Shown: positions 53,708 to 61,486 of the stretch, in pieces
Position numbering within the stretch: the stretch's first letter is position 1
Layout: each line of letters starts with the position of its first letter
Origin: Ancylobacter sp. Lp-2
GTDB lineage: Bacteria > Pseudomonadota > Alphaproteobacteria > Rhizobiales > Xanthobacteraceae
Direction: 5' to 3'
DNA length: 64,000 nt
Assembly (NCBI RefSeq): GCF_020523795.1
Contig: NZ_JAJALI010000011.1
Location: 1-64,000, forward strand
Program-made: the position numbers and the translations under genes
The notes under the pieces: generated by a model
Seen by the model: only the letters and a program-made list of their open reading frames with translations
Told to the model about the DNA's origin: nothing
Database searches by the model: none

Positions 53708-54643
53708 ATGAATGTCTTGCCAAATCCTATGGCATCGGAGCGCGCCAAGCCGGGGCGCGACGAGATGGTGGAACTGGCCGGGCTTCTTGCCCCTCGCCAC
53801 GGTTACAATCCGACCGGGCTCGATGGGGTCCGCATTCTCAGGACCGAGGCGGTGCTTCACGACGTCCCGGTGCTCTACAGGCCGGGCGCGGTATTCGTGC
53901 TGCAGGGCCGCAAGCAGGGCATGCTCGAGGGGGAAGTCTATCGCTACGACGAGGAGCACTATCTGGCCGTTTCGGTCCCAGTTCCATTCCGGATGGAATC
54001 CGTGGCGAGCGCAGCGCGCCCCTTGCTCGCCGTCTATGTCGAGTTCGACATGCGTCTGGCTGCCGAGATCGCCTCGGAGGTGGGCGCGGGGCGTTCCGAA
54101 CCGGCAGTCGGCGAGGTGAAGGGGCTGGTGTCCAGCCGCATGGAGCCGAATATCGAAGACGTCGTGCTGCGCCTGTTACGGGCGTTGCGCGACCCTGTGG
54201 AGCTTGCCGTTCTGGGAACCAGTATCCTGCGCGAACTGCATTACCGGGTGCTCGTCGGCCCGCAAGGCGGGGCGATGATCGCCGCCTTGCAGCAGCGGGG
54301 CGCGTCCGGGAGGATCGTGAAAAGCCTCACCCGGCTGCGCGAAACCTACGCGTCGCCGATCTCAGTGGCCGCGCTTGCGAGTGAGGCCGGCATGAGCGTT
54401 CCCTCCTACCACGTCCATTTCAAGGCCCTGACAGGCAGCACTCCGATACAATATGTGAAGGCGATGCGCCTCCACGAGGCACGCCTGATGATCGCGCGCC
54501 AGGGCAGGACGATCGCGGAAGTCGCGGCATCGGTCGGCTATGCCAGCCCTGCCCAGTTCAGTCGTGATTTCAAGCGACACTTCCGGCGTACGGCATCGGA
54601 AGAGGCCCAATGGATGCGCCGGCATCTCGGCGAGCTTGCCTGA
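53708..54643 (+). CDS. AraC-family transcriptional regulator
   Basis: This regulator has an N-terminal AraC_N-type sensory domain (with PVLYRPGAVFVLQGRKQGML and YLAVSVPVPFRMESVA) and two C-terminal helix-turn-helix motifs (SVAALASEAGMSVPSYHVHFKAL and TIAEVAASVGYASPAQFSRDF). Starts at GTG 53699, ATG 53708 (chosen, 311 residues) and ATG 53729 are possible. It is divergent from the SDR gene, 76 bases away, so an SDR promoter/operator probably lies between them. The effector is unknown. Confidence 0.86.
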   Translation: MNVLPNPMASERAKPGRDEMVELAGLLAPRHGYNPTGLDGVRILRTEAVLHDVPVLYRPGAVFVLQGRKQGMLEGEVYRYDEEHYLAVSVPVPFRMESVASAARPLLAVYVEFDMRLAAEIASEVGAGRSEPAVGEVKGLVSSRMEPNIEDVVLRLLRALRDPVELAVLGTSILRELHYRVLVGPQGGAMIAALQQRGASGRIVKSLTRLRETYASPISVAALASEAGMSVPSYHVHFKALTGSTPIQYVKAMRLHEARLMIARQGRTIAEVAASVGYASPAQFSRDFKRHFRRTASEEAQWMRRHLGELA

Positions 54644-54705
54644 ACGCTTCGACAGAAGAGGGGCCTGCCCGTCTAGCCGCTCGCTTGGAGGCGTTTGACA
54701 GGCTG

Positions 54706-54721
54706 CCTACTAGAAGGTAGG
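54706..54721 (+). promoter_or_regulatory. Palindromic operator just before the TetR gene
   Basis: CCTACTAGAAGGTAGG is an imperfect palindrome (CCTAC ... GTAGG) ending one base before the tetR ATG. A related sequence (13 of 16 bases in reverse complement) lies before the membrane-protein gene at 55665-55680. It is the expected place and shape for a TetR self-repression site. Confidence 0.55.
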
Positions 54722-54722
54722 T

Positions 54723-55376
54723 ATGGGCATGGGCAATATTTCCACTACCTCTGATGACATTCTGGCTTGCGCGCGCGCTCTGATCGTCGCTGGTGGATAT
54801 AATGGCTTCAGCTATGCCGACATCGCGAATGTGGTCGGCATTCGCAAGGCGAGCATCCATCACCATTTCCCAAGCAAAGTCGATCTGGTCCGCACATTGA
54901 TTGCGCGGTATCGGGAAGAAGCTAAAGCGGGGATGGCGAGGCTCGAGCTTCAAGTCTCCGATCCGGTGGAACAGCTTCGATCCTATGTAGGATATTGGGA
55001 AGCTTGTATCGCGGACGCCAGCGCTCCGTTTTGTGTCTGTGCGCTGTTGGCCAGCCAACTCCCCGTCTTGCCCGAGGGAGTTGTCGTGGAGGTGCGCGCG
55101 CATTTCCGCTCTCTGTCGGAGTGGTTGACATCCGTGCTGGAGCGCGGCGCGCAGCACGGCCAACTTCAACTGACGAATAGCCCTCATGCCGAGGCCGAAG
55201 CCTTCATGGCGACGGTTCACGGCGCGATGCTTTCGGCACGGGCTTATGGCGATCCGAAGATATTCGCTGTCGTGACAGGCCAACTCATGGAAGGGCTCAT
55301 TTCGCGATCTCTCCGTGACGATAGCCACGGGAAGGATGATCGCCGTCGTGATCAGGATGAAACGACGTCAAACTGA
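54723..55376 (+). CDS. TetR-family transcriptional regulator
   Basis: This 217-residue repressor has a TetR N-terminal HTH at about 25-52 (FSYADIANVVGIRKASIHHHFPSK) and a helical ligand domain that includes FCVCALLASQLPVLPEGV. Its C-terminus is hydrophilic (DDSHGKDDRRRDQDETTSN). An operator-like palindrome overlaps the region just before the start, consistent with autoregulation. The same palindrome before the gene at 55690 suggests that gene is its target. Confidence 0.87.
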   Translation: MGMGNISTTSDDILACARALIVAGGYNGFSYADIANVVGIRKASIHHHFPSKVDLVRTLIARYREEAKAGMARLELQVSDPVEQLRSYVGYWEACIADASAPFCVCALLASQLPVLPEGVVVEVRAHFRSLSEWLTSVLERGAQHGQLQLTNSPHAEAEAFMATVHGAMLSARAYGDPKIFAVVTGQLMEGLISRSLRDDSHGKDDRRRDQDETTSN

Positions 55377-55664
55377 TTGTTGTCGGTCCAAGTTCCAGGG
55401 GCGCGATGGATGTGATTGTAGGTGGCTTCGCCGTCTTCGAACTAATCGCATGACTGCTGAAAATCGCCGACGCGGCGGGTTCGCGATCTGCGAAGTAATG
55501 GCATGTCGGGGTCGAGAAATCGTTATGATTCATGACCGGAAGAGACGAGCCCGGTTGTGGTTGCCCTTCGCTGAGTGACCTCGGGCGATATTCACTGATC
55601 ATCGATGTGCCGTGCTTGGCCGAGACCGTTTCGGCGTGATGTTCCGTAAAACGTGCGCTCTGAG
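55377..55664. other. Gap between TetR and membrane-protein genes
   Basis: Open frames here (up to about 100 codons on each strand) have no family features. The composition is less GC-rich than the surroundings. I see no repeat or RNA structure. It may hold the promoter of the membrane-protein gene. Confidence 0.3.
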
Positions 55665-55680
55665 CCTACCTACTGGTTGG
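55665..55680 (+). promoter_or_regulatory. TetR-operator-like site before the membrane-protein gene
   Basis: CCTACCTACTGGTTGG; its reverse complement CCAACCAGTAGGTAGG matches the site before tetR (CCTACTAGAAGGTAGG) at 13 of 16 positions, including GGTAGG. It ends nine bases before the start codon at 55690, where bound repressor would block transcription or translation initiation. Confidence 0.5.
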
Positions 55681-55689
55681 AAGAGTGGT

Positions 55690-56217
55690 ATGGAGATCGA
55701 TATGTTTGGAATTTCCCCCCTAGGCTGGGTGCATACGCTTGGCAGCCTGCCTGCCATCCCTCTGGCCATCTACATGTTCGCCCGCCACGGACGCATCGTG
55801 CCTCGGTCAGCGCCCGGCGTGGTTTATTTCGTCTCGATGATGATTGGTGCGGTCACGGTGTTCCTCGTCGCGCATCAGCCGGTGAGCTACGGCATTGGCG
55901 CCGTGACGATTCTGCTCCTGCTCGCCGGATATGGCGTCGGTCGTGTTTCGAGTTTTGGACGCGCGGGAACGTATCTCGAAACGATTTTCCTCAGCCTGAC
56001 GGCGTTTCTGCTGATGTTGCCGACGGTGACGGAAGTCCTGCGCCGTGTTCCGGATGGCCATCCCTTCGTGACGGATCTGAATGCACCGCTTCTGCTCGGC
56101 TCTCAAGCCAGTCTCCTCGTCATTCTCATTGTCGGGCTGGCTGCCCAGATCATTCATTTGCGGAGGCAAGGCGGGCGCGCCTCGCTCGTCTCGCTGGGCA
56201 AGGCGTCGATCAAATGA
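55690..56217 (+). CDS. Small multi-span membrane protein, probable TetR target
   Basis: This 175-residue protein has five hydrophobic segments, starting MEIDMFGISPLGWVHTLGSL. It includes PAIPLAIYMFARHGRIVPRS, typical of DUF2306-like membrane proteins, but the assignment is loose. The ATG at 55690 follows GGAAGAGTGGT; the longer open frame upstream would run through the operator-like site, so it is rejected. It lies alone after the TetR gene, with no partner enzymes. Confidence 0.65.
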   Translation: MEIDMFGISPLGWVHTLGSLPAIPLAIYMFARHGRIVPRSAPGVVYFVSMMIGAVTVFLVAHQPVSYGIGAVTILLLLAGYGVGRVSSFGRAGTYLETIFLSLTAFLLMLPTVTEVLRRVPDGHPFVTDLNAPLLLGSQASLLVILIVGLAAQIIHLRRQGGRASLVSLGKASIK

Positions 56218-56611
56218 TGGGGCAGGGCAAACGATACGGATGAGGCGAGCGAGTGCCGCCGGCGCCGATCTGCCGCACCTCGTCGAAGGCGGGGCGGCGA
56301 TACAGGGAAGGTATGGAGACCGGTTCTCGTCCGGCGGCCTCGCCTTCTTCTGACGCGGAGGGAGGCGAGGTGACGGATGCCGCCGGGAAACGTACGGCTC
56401 GGAGGTCGGGCCCGCGATGCGGACCGAGCCAGATATTGATCGGTTGGATAGCTGGCTGAAGTTCGTGTCAAAAAGATCACATATTCAAAACAAGTCGCGA
56501 TTATTTCTCGAGGGTTGGTTGCCTCAGAGGCAGTCAAATGGATCATGTGCCGCACGCCAAATCGGGTGGGGCAATGTGTGACCTCCCGTTACGACGCAGG
56601 GGAGGGCAACC
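56218..56611. other. Gap before the Hint-domain gene
   Basis: No ORF with coding character. It contains GGGAAACGTACGGCTCGGAGG, superficially like the end of a group II intron, but no reverse transcriptase or domain V follows. The last 150 bases are A/T-richer and probably carry the promoter of the next gene; GGGGAGGGCAACC before its ATG is a good ribosome binding site. Confidence 0.3.
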
Positions 56612-57838
56612 ATGGCGACGATCGACATCGACCTCAGTGATTCCGACCAGACCGTAGGCTCGGGGTCGGTCGAGTATGATCCCAATTCCGCCACGACCCT
56701 CGACATCATAGATATCGGCGGGAATTATACGCTGATCATCGACGGGATCGATGCAACGGTGGTCTTCACGCGCCTTGGGGTCGATGTACTGGCGCATACG
56801 ACTTTCGAGGCGATCAACGGTGCCAATGTCTATATTTGGCAGAACGGGCTGAGCCTCTCGGTTGGCAGCAGTTTGCGCTATGAGGTGAGCGGCGCGTCCA
56901 GCATCACGGTTCACCCGGGTGACTTCAATTACGAAATCCTGAGCAGTCACTCCGTGGATTTCGTCGGGGACGAGGCAGGAAGCTTCACCTACGACTTCAC
57001 GTCGTCGAGCGCCGAAACACCCAGCTTCACCGTCAACGGCTTCAGCTACGGCGACTCGTTGAATGTTGTCGGGCTAAGCTATGACCGCTTCACCTACGAT
57101 GCCGGAACGGGCGATGCCGTTCTCGTATATGACAACGACGCGGGCGGCAGCGTCACCTTCAACCTCGAGGATATGGACCCGGCTTTGGCGGAGCTCATCG
57201 CGGCAGACCCGAGCGCCTACATCGATGAAACGACCGGCGCCTTCGTGGCTCCCATGTGCTTCCTGGCCGGTACCCGCATCGCCACGCCGGATGGCGAGCG
57301 TCTCGTGGAAGATCTCGTTATCGGCGATCTCGTCAGCGTCGCCTCTGGCGAGACGCGACCCGTGCGCTGGATCGGCCGGCAGACGATGCACCGCCATTTC
57401 GGGGAGCCCGACCGCGTCTGGCCGATCCGGATTTCCGCAGGTGCCCTGGATCACAACCTGCCTCGGTCCGACCTGTTCGTATCGCCCGACCATGCATTGA
57501 TGATCGATGGCGTGCTCGTGCAGGCCGGTGCGCTCGTCAACGGCACGTCGGTGACCCGTCATCGGCCGTCAGAGGTTCGGTTCACCTATTACCATATCGA
57601 GTTGGAGGACCACGCACTCGTCCTTGCCGAGGGTGTTGCGGCGGAGACCTTCGTGGACAATGTGACCCGGCGCCGCTTCGATAACTATGCCGAGTTCGAG
57701 GCGCTCTATGGCGAGCCGAGACAGGCGATCGCCGAAATGGATATGCCGCGCGTGAAATCGGCTCGGCAGCTTCCGGCCAGCATCCGCGAACGGATCGAGA
57801 GGCGAGGGGCAGAACTCAGCGTTTCGGCCGCCGCCTAG
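56612..57838 (+). CDS. Hint-domain protein with beta-rich N-terminal region
   Basis: This 408-residue protein has an acidic, beta-rich, repeat-like N-terminal half (1-205) of Asp/Ser/Thr/Gly-rich sequence that resembles secreted adhesin or calcium-binding segments. It is followed by a Hint (hedgehog/intein) domain of the Hint_2 type. The Hint domain starts at C216 (CFLAGTRIATPDG) and includes VRWIGRQTMHR, and the SPDHALMIDG motif places a histidine at 294. No intein-type C-terminal HN-C/S/T and no endonuclease are seen, so cleavage without splicing is possible. There is no classical signal peptide; the N-terminus looks like a type I secretion substrate. Confidence 0.78.
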   Translation: MATIDIDLSDSDQTVGSGSVEYDPNSATTLDIIDIGGNYTLIIDGIDATVVFTRLGVDVLAHTTFEAINGANVYIWQNGLSLSVGSSLRYEVSGASSITVHPGDFNYEILSSHSVDFVGDEAGSFTYDFTSSSAETPSFTVNGFSYGDSLNVVGLSYDRFTYDAGTGDAVLVYDNDAGGSVTFNLEDMDPALAELIAADPSAYIDETTGAFVAPMCFLAGTRIATPDGERLVEDLVIGDLVSVASGETRPVRWIGRQTMHRHFGEPDRVWPIRISAGALDHNLPRSDLFVSPDHALMIDGVLVQAGALVNGTSVTRHRPSEVRFTYYHIELEDHALVLAEGVAAETFVDNVTRRRFDNYAEFEALYGEPRQAIAEMDMPRVKSARQLPASIRERIERRGAELSVSAAA

Positions 57839-57956
57839 CGGTTGCCCTGGAGGGCGAGAGCGCTTGGCGACTGCTGGCGCGGCTTTTTCATGCGGGGCGC
57901 TTCGGTGGTCCGCGTTGCGTTTCGGAAGGTCTCTTCAGGGTCCGCGAACGCCGCGC

Positions 57957-58817
57957 TCATCGTTTCGGGTTGAGCGCGTCGTTCAGCCCATCGCCGATGA
58001 GGTTCAGGCTCAGGGTCGCCAGAAACAGCGCGAAGCCGGGGAAGGCCGCCATCCACCAGGCGCGGTTGAAGAACTCCTGCGCGTTGTGAAGCATGGTGCC
58101 CCAGCTCATGATGTTGGGATCGCCTAGGCCGAGAAAGGCGAGGCTGGTCTCCAGCAGGATGGCGCCGGAGATCTGCAGCGTGCCGTTGACGATGATCGGC
58201 GGCAGCGCGTTGGGCAGGATCTCGCGGATGATGATGTCGCGATCCGACATGCCAAGGCTGCGCGCGGCCTCCACGAAATCGCGCCGCTTCAGGGTGAGGA
58301 ACTCGGCGCGGATCAGGCGGGCGGTGACCGGCCAGGCCAGGATCCCGATGACCAGCACGATATTCCAGATGCTGGAGCCGAACAGCGCCACGATCACGAT
58401 GGCGAGGAAGAACTGCGGCAGGATCTGGAACAGCTCGGTCAGGCGCATCAGCGCGTCGTCGACCCAGCCGCCAAAATAGCCGGCAATGCTCCCGAGCGTG
58501 ATGCCGATGACGGAGGAGGTCGCCATGGCGAACACCCCGACGATCAGCGAGGTCCGCGCGCCGTAGATGATGTTGGACAGGACATCGCTGCCGAGGCTGT
58601 CGGTGCCGAGCCAGTGCTCGGGCGAGGGCGGCACGAAGGAATCGCCGATGTCGAGCAGGCCGTAGGGGGCGAGCCACGGGGCGAAGACGGCGGTGAACAG
58701 GAACACCGCCGTGACGATCATGCCGAACATCGCCGCCTTCTGGCGGCGCAGCCGTCGCCAGGCGCGCCGCCCCGGTGTGAGGGGCAGGCTGGTCGGTACG
58801 GGAACGCTCATCGACAT
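57957..58817 (-). CDS. Dipeptide/oligopeptide ABC transporter permease (DppC-like)
   Basis: This 286-residue inner-membrane permease has the N-terminal OppC-type arm (RRLRRQKAAMFGMIV) and WLGTDSLGSDVLSNIIYGARTSL. The coupling loop EAARSLGMSDRDIIIREILPNA is near 178-200. It pairs with the DppB-like permease encoded seven bases upstream. It is the last gene of the operon and converges with the Hint gene. Confidence 0.9.
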   Translation of the reverse strand: MSMSVPVPTSLPLTPGRRAWRRLRRQKAAMFGMIVTAVFLFTAVFAPWLAPYGLLDIGDSFVPPSPEHWLGTDSLGSDVLSNIIYGARTSLIVGVFAMATSSVIGITLGSIAGYFGGWVDDALMRLTELFQILPQFFLAIVIVALFGSSIWNIVLVIGILAWPVTARLIRAEFLTLKRRDFVEAARSLGMSDRDIIIREILPNALPPIIVNGTLQISGAILLETSLAFLGLGDPNIMSWGTMLHNAQEFFNRAWWMAAFPGFALFLATLSLNLIGDGLNDALNPKR

Positions 58818-58824
58818 GGCCGTC

Positions 58825-59796
58825 TCATTGGTAGCGGATGCGGGGATCGAGCAGCCCGTAGATGAGGTCGACGAGCAAATTGGCCACGATCACGAAGAAG
58901 GAGATGAAGATGAACATGCCCATCAGCAGCGGATAGTCCCGTGCGGTGATGGCATCGAAGGTCAGCCGGCCGAGCCCCGGCCAGGCGAACACCGTTTCGG
59001 CGAGCACGGCGCCAGCGATCAGGCCGGGAATCTCCAGGCCCACCACCGTCACCACCGGCAGCAGGGCGTTGCGCAGCGCATGGTGCAACAGCACGGTGCG
59101 CTCCGAATGCCCCTTGGCATAGGCGACCTTCACAAAGTCCTGCCCGACCACCTGCAGCATGCTGGCGCGGGTGAGGCGCATGATGAGGCCGAGATTGAAG
59201 ATGGTCAGCGTCACCACCGGCAGCACCATGTGGTAGGCGACGTCGAGCGCGTAGCGCCAGCCGGTGTAGCCCTCGCGCAGATTGCTCATGCCCTGGATCG
59301 GGAACCAGTCGAGGTGATAGCCGAAGGCGAGGATCATCATCTGGCCGAGCCAGAAGATCGGCAGCGAGAAGCTGGTCAGCGACAGGAAGGTGAGGGCGGT
59401 GTCGAGGGGCGAGTTCGGCCGCCGCGCCGCCAGCACGCCGAGCAGCACGCCGATGATGGCGGAGAGCGTGTACTGGCTCGCCATCAGCAGCAGGGTGGCG
59501 GGAAAGCGTTCGAGGATGAGGTCGAGCACCGGGGCGCTCGACACCAGCGAGTAGCCGAGATTGCCGCTCAGCACCTGCAGCACGTAGCGCCAGAGCTGGA
59601 TGGGGAGCGGCTGGTCCAGTCCCATCTCGGCCCGCAGTCGCGCCACCAGCTCGCTGTCGGCGCCAGCCTCGCCGATGATGTAGTCGATCGGATTACCCGG
59701 CGCCGAATGCACGAGTATGAAGATCACCGTTACCGCGCAGACCAGCAGCGGCACGGTATAGATCAGCCGTCGGATGACGAAGATCAGCAGGCTCAT
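58825..59796 (-). CDS. Dipeptide/oligopeptide ABC transporter permease (DppB-like)
   Basis: This 323-residue permease begins MSLLIFVIRRLIYTVPLL, with TM1 followed by HSAPGNPIDYIIGEAG, and has six or so spans. The coupling loop is AYAKGHSERTVLLHHALRNALLP near 220-242, and the C-terminus LIYGLLDPRIRYQ matches the DppB/OppB end. It is in operon with DppC downstream and two binding proteins upstream. Confidence 0.9.
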   Translation of the reverse strand: MSLLIFVIRRLIYTVPLLVCAVTVIFILVHSAPGNPIDYIIGEAGADSELVARLRAEMGLDQPLPIQLWRYVLQVLSGNLGYSLVSSAPVLDLILERFPATLLLMASQYTLSAIIGVLLGVLAARRPNSPLDTALTFLSLTSFSLPIFWLGQMMILAFGYHLDWFPIQGMSNLREGYTGWRYALDVAYHMVLPVVTLTIFNLGLIMRLTRASMLQVVGQDFVKVAYAKGHSERTVLLHHALRNALLPVVTVVGLEIPGLIAGAVLAETVFAWPGLGRLTFDAITARDYPLLMGMFIFISFFVIVANLLVDLIYGLLDPRIRYQ

Positions 59797-59830
59797 ACTC
59801 TACTCCCGTCCGGCGCCGGAACTGCCGCGG

Positions 59831-61411
59831 TCATTTCGCGGAAATCTGGTCAAGCGTGCCATAGCCCGTCACGTCGTCGGTGATGCCGACCACATTGGCG
59901 TTGAAGGCGATGGGATAGTAGCGGTCCCACAGCCACCAATGCGGCACGTCCTCGGTGATGAGGGCGGCGGCCTGATGATAGAGTTGCACCCGCTTGGCCT
60001 CGTCGAGTTCCTGAGCGGCGGTATTCAGCAACTCGTCGACCTTGGGATTGCAGTAGCCCGAGGCGTTGCGACCGAACAGCGGCTCGATGCGCGAGCACAG
60101 GAAGAAGGTCTGGGCGCCGATCGCCGGATCCGGGCCACTGGCGAACGAGCCCATGGTGATGTCGAAGTCCCATTTGACGAAGGCGCTGTCGCGCCAGGCG
60201 CCGGCGTCCATGCCCTGGTCGATCAGTTCGACGCCGACCGCGGCGAAATTGGAGCGCATCAGTCGTGCCACGTCGTTCAGCGGGCCTTCCGCCAGCGAGT
60301 AGCTGACGCGCAGCGGGAACCTCTTGCCGTCGGCGCCACGTGGGAAGCCGGCTTCGTCCAGCATCTTGTTGGCGAGGGCGGGATCGAAATCATATTGCCG
60401 GACCTTCTCGGTGTAGAAGATCGGCTGCTCGGAGGAGATCGGCCCGCCCCTCGAGACCTTGCCGAAGCCGAAGCCGGCCTTTTCCAGCATGGCGTTGCGG
60501 TCCATCGCGTAATAGAGCGCCTGGCGCACTTCCTTCTTGGCGAGCGGACCCTTGCGGGTGTTGAGGAACGCCTGGTACTGGCCAGCGATCACCCGCTTCT
60601 GGAAGGCGACGGTGACGTTCTTCGCCTGCTTCAGGCGGTCGACCTCGCCGAGCGGCATCGAGTTGTAGGTGATGAAGTCGATGTCGCCCTTCTCGATAGC
60701 GAGGCCGCGCGAGGCTTCATTGGGGATGATCTGGAACACCAGCCGCTCGATATGCGGCTGCCCCTCGACGTGATAGGCGGGGTTCTTCTCCAGCGTGATG
60801 TAGCTGCCCTTCTTGTATTCCTTGAACAGGAAGGGCCCGGTGCCGACCGGCTTCAGGTTGGACGGGTTCTTCCGCGGATCCTGGCCGTCATCGAAAATGT
60901 GCTTGGAGACGATAGTCGACGAATTGAAATAGGCGAGGCCGCGTAGCAGCGGCGGGTAGGGGTATTTCAGCTTGAACACCGCCGTCGTCTTGTCGGTTGC
61001 GGTGATCGATTCCACCGCCTCCAGCAGGCCCGCCGCCGGACCGTTATACTTCTTGTTGACGTTCCACAGGCTCCAGGCGACGTCCTCGGCGGTGAAGGGC
61101 ACGCCGTCGTGCCACTTGATGTCGTCATAGAAGTGGAAGGTATAGGTGAGGCCGTCGGGCGCGATCTCCCATGATTTCGCCAGCGACGGGACGACGTTGC
61201 CGTCCTTGTCGAGACGAACGACGGTGCTGTAGACCTGCCCACCGACGATGCTCGACGAGATGTCGGTGGTGATAGTCGAGTTGATCACCGCGACATCGCC
61301 GGGGATGCCGACCACGAAGGTGCGGATCGGCTTGCCCTCTGAGAAGGCGGCGGTGGAGCCGAGGGCGCAGAGCGCGGCGGCCATCAAGAGCGAACGACGT
61401 TTCATCAGCAT
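59831..61411 (-). CDS. Extracellular solute-binding protein family 5, second copy
   Basis: This 526-residue periplasmic peptide/opine-type receptor has a signal peptide at 1-24 (MLMKRRSLLMAAALCALGSTAAF). SBP_bac_5 landmarks are SLAKSWEIAPDGLTYTFHF, KWHDGVPFTAEDVAWSLW, NPAYHVEGQPHIERLVFQI and KEVRQALYYAMDRNAML. It is a clear paralogue of the next protein (61487-63100). Residues that line the ligand pocket differ between them, suggesting related but different ligands. The ligand is unknown. Confidence 0.9.
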   Translation of the reverse strand: MLMKRRSLLMAAALCALGSTAAFSEGKPIRTFVVGIPGDVAVINSTITTDISSSIVGGQVYSTVVRLDKDGNVVPSLAKSWEIAPDGLTYTFHFYDDIKWHDGVPFTAEDVAWSLWNVNKKYNGPAAGLLEAVESITATDKTTAVFKLKYPYPPLLRGLAYFNSSTIVSKHIFDDGQDPRKNPSNLKPVGTGPFLFKEYKKGSYITLEKNPAYHVEGQPHIERLVFQIIPNEASRGLAIEKGDIDFITYNSMPLGEVDRLKQAKNVTVAFQKRVIAGQYQAFLNTRKGPLAKKEVRQALYYAMDRNAMLEKAGFGFGKVSRGGPISSEQPIFYTEKVRQYDFDPALANKMLDEAGFPRGADGKRFPLRVSYSLAEGPLNDVARLMRSNFAAVGVELIDQGMDAGAWRDSAFVKWDFDITMGSFASGPDPAIGAQTFFLCSRIEPLFGRNASGYCNPKVDELLNTAAQELDEAKRVQLYHQAAALITEDVPHWWLWDRYYPIAFNANVVGITDDVTGYGTLDQISAK

Positions 61412-61486
61412 GGCGGTTCTCCGGGGAACGGAAGGGCGAAGCGATAGGGCGGGCGCGGAGGTTCCGCGCCCGCCAGCGTCGGCGGT

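Noticed and set aside
56380-56420. Group II intron end
   Set aside because: GGGAAACGTACGGCTCGGAGG recalls intron domain IV sequence, but no reverse transcriptase ORF precedes it and no domain V structure follows.
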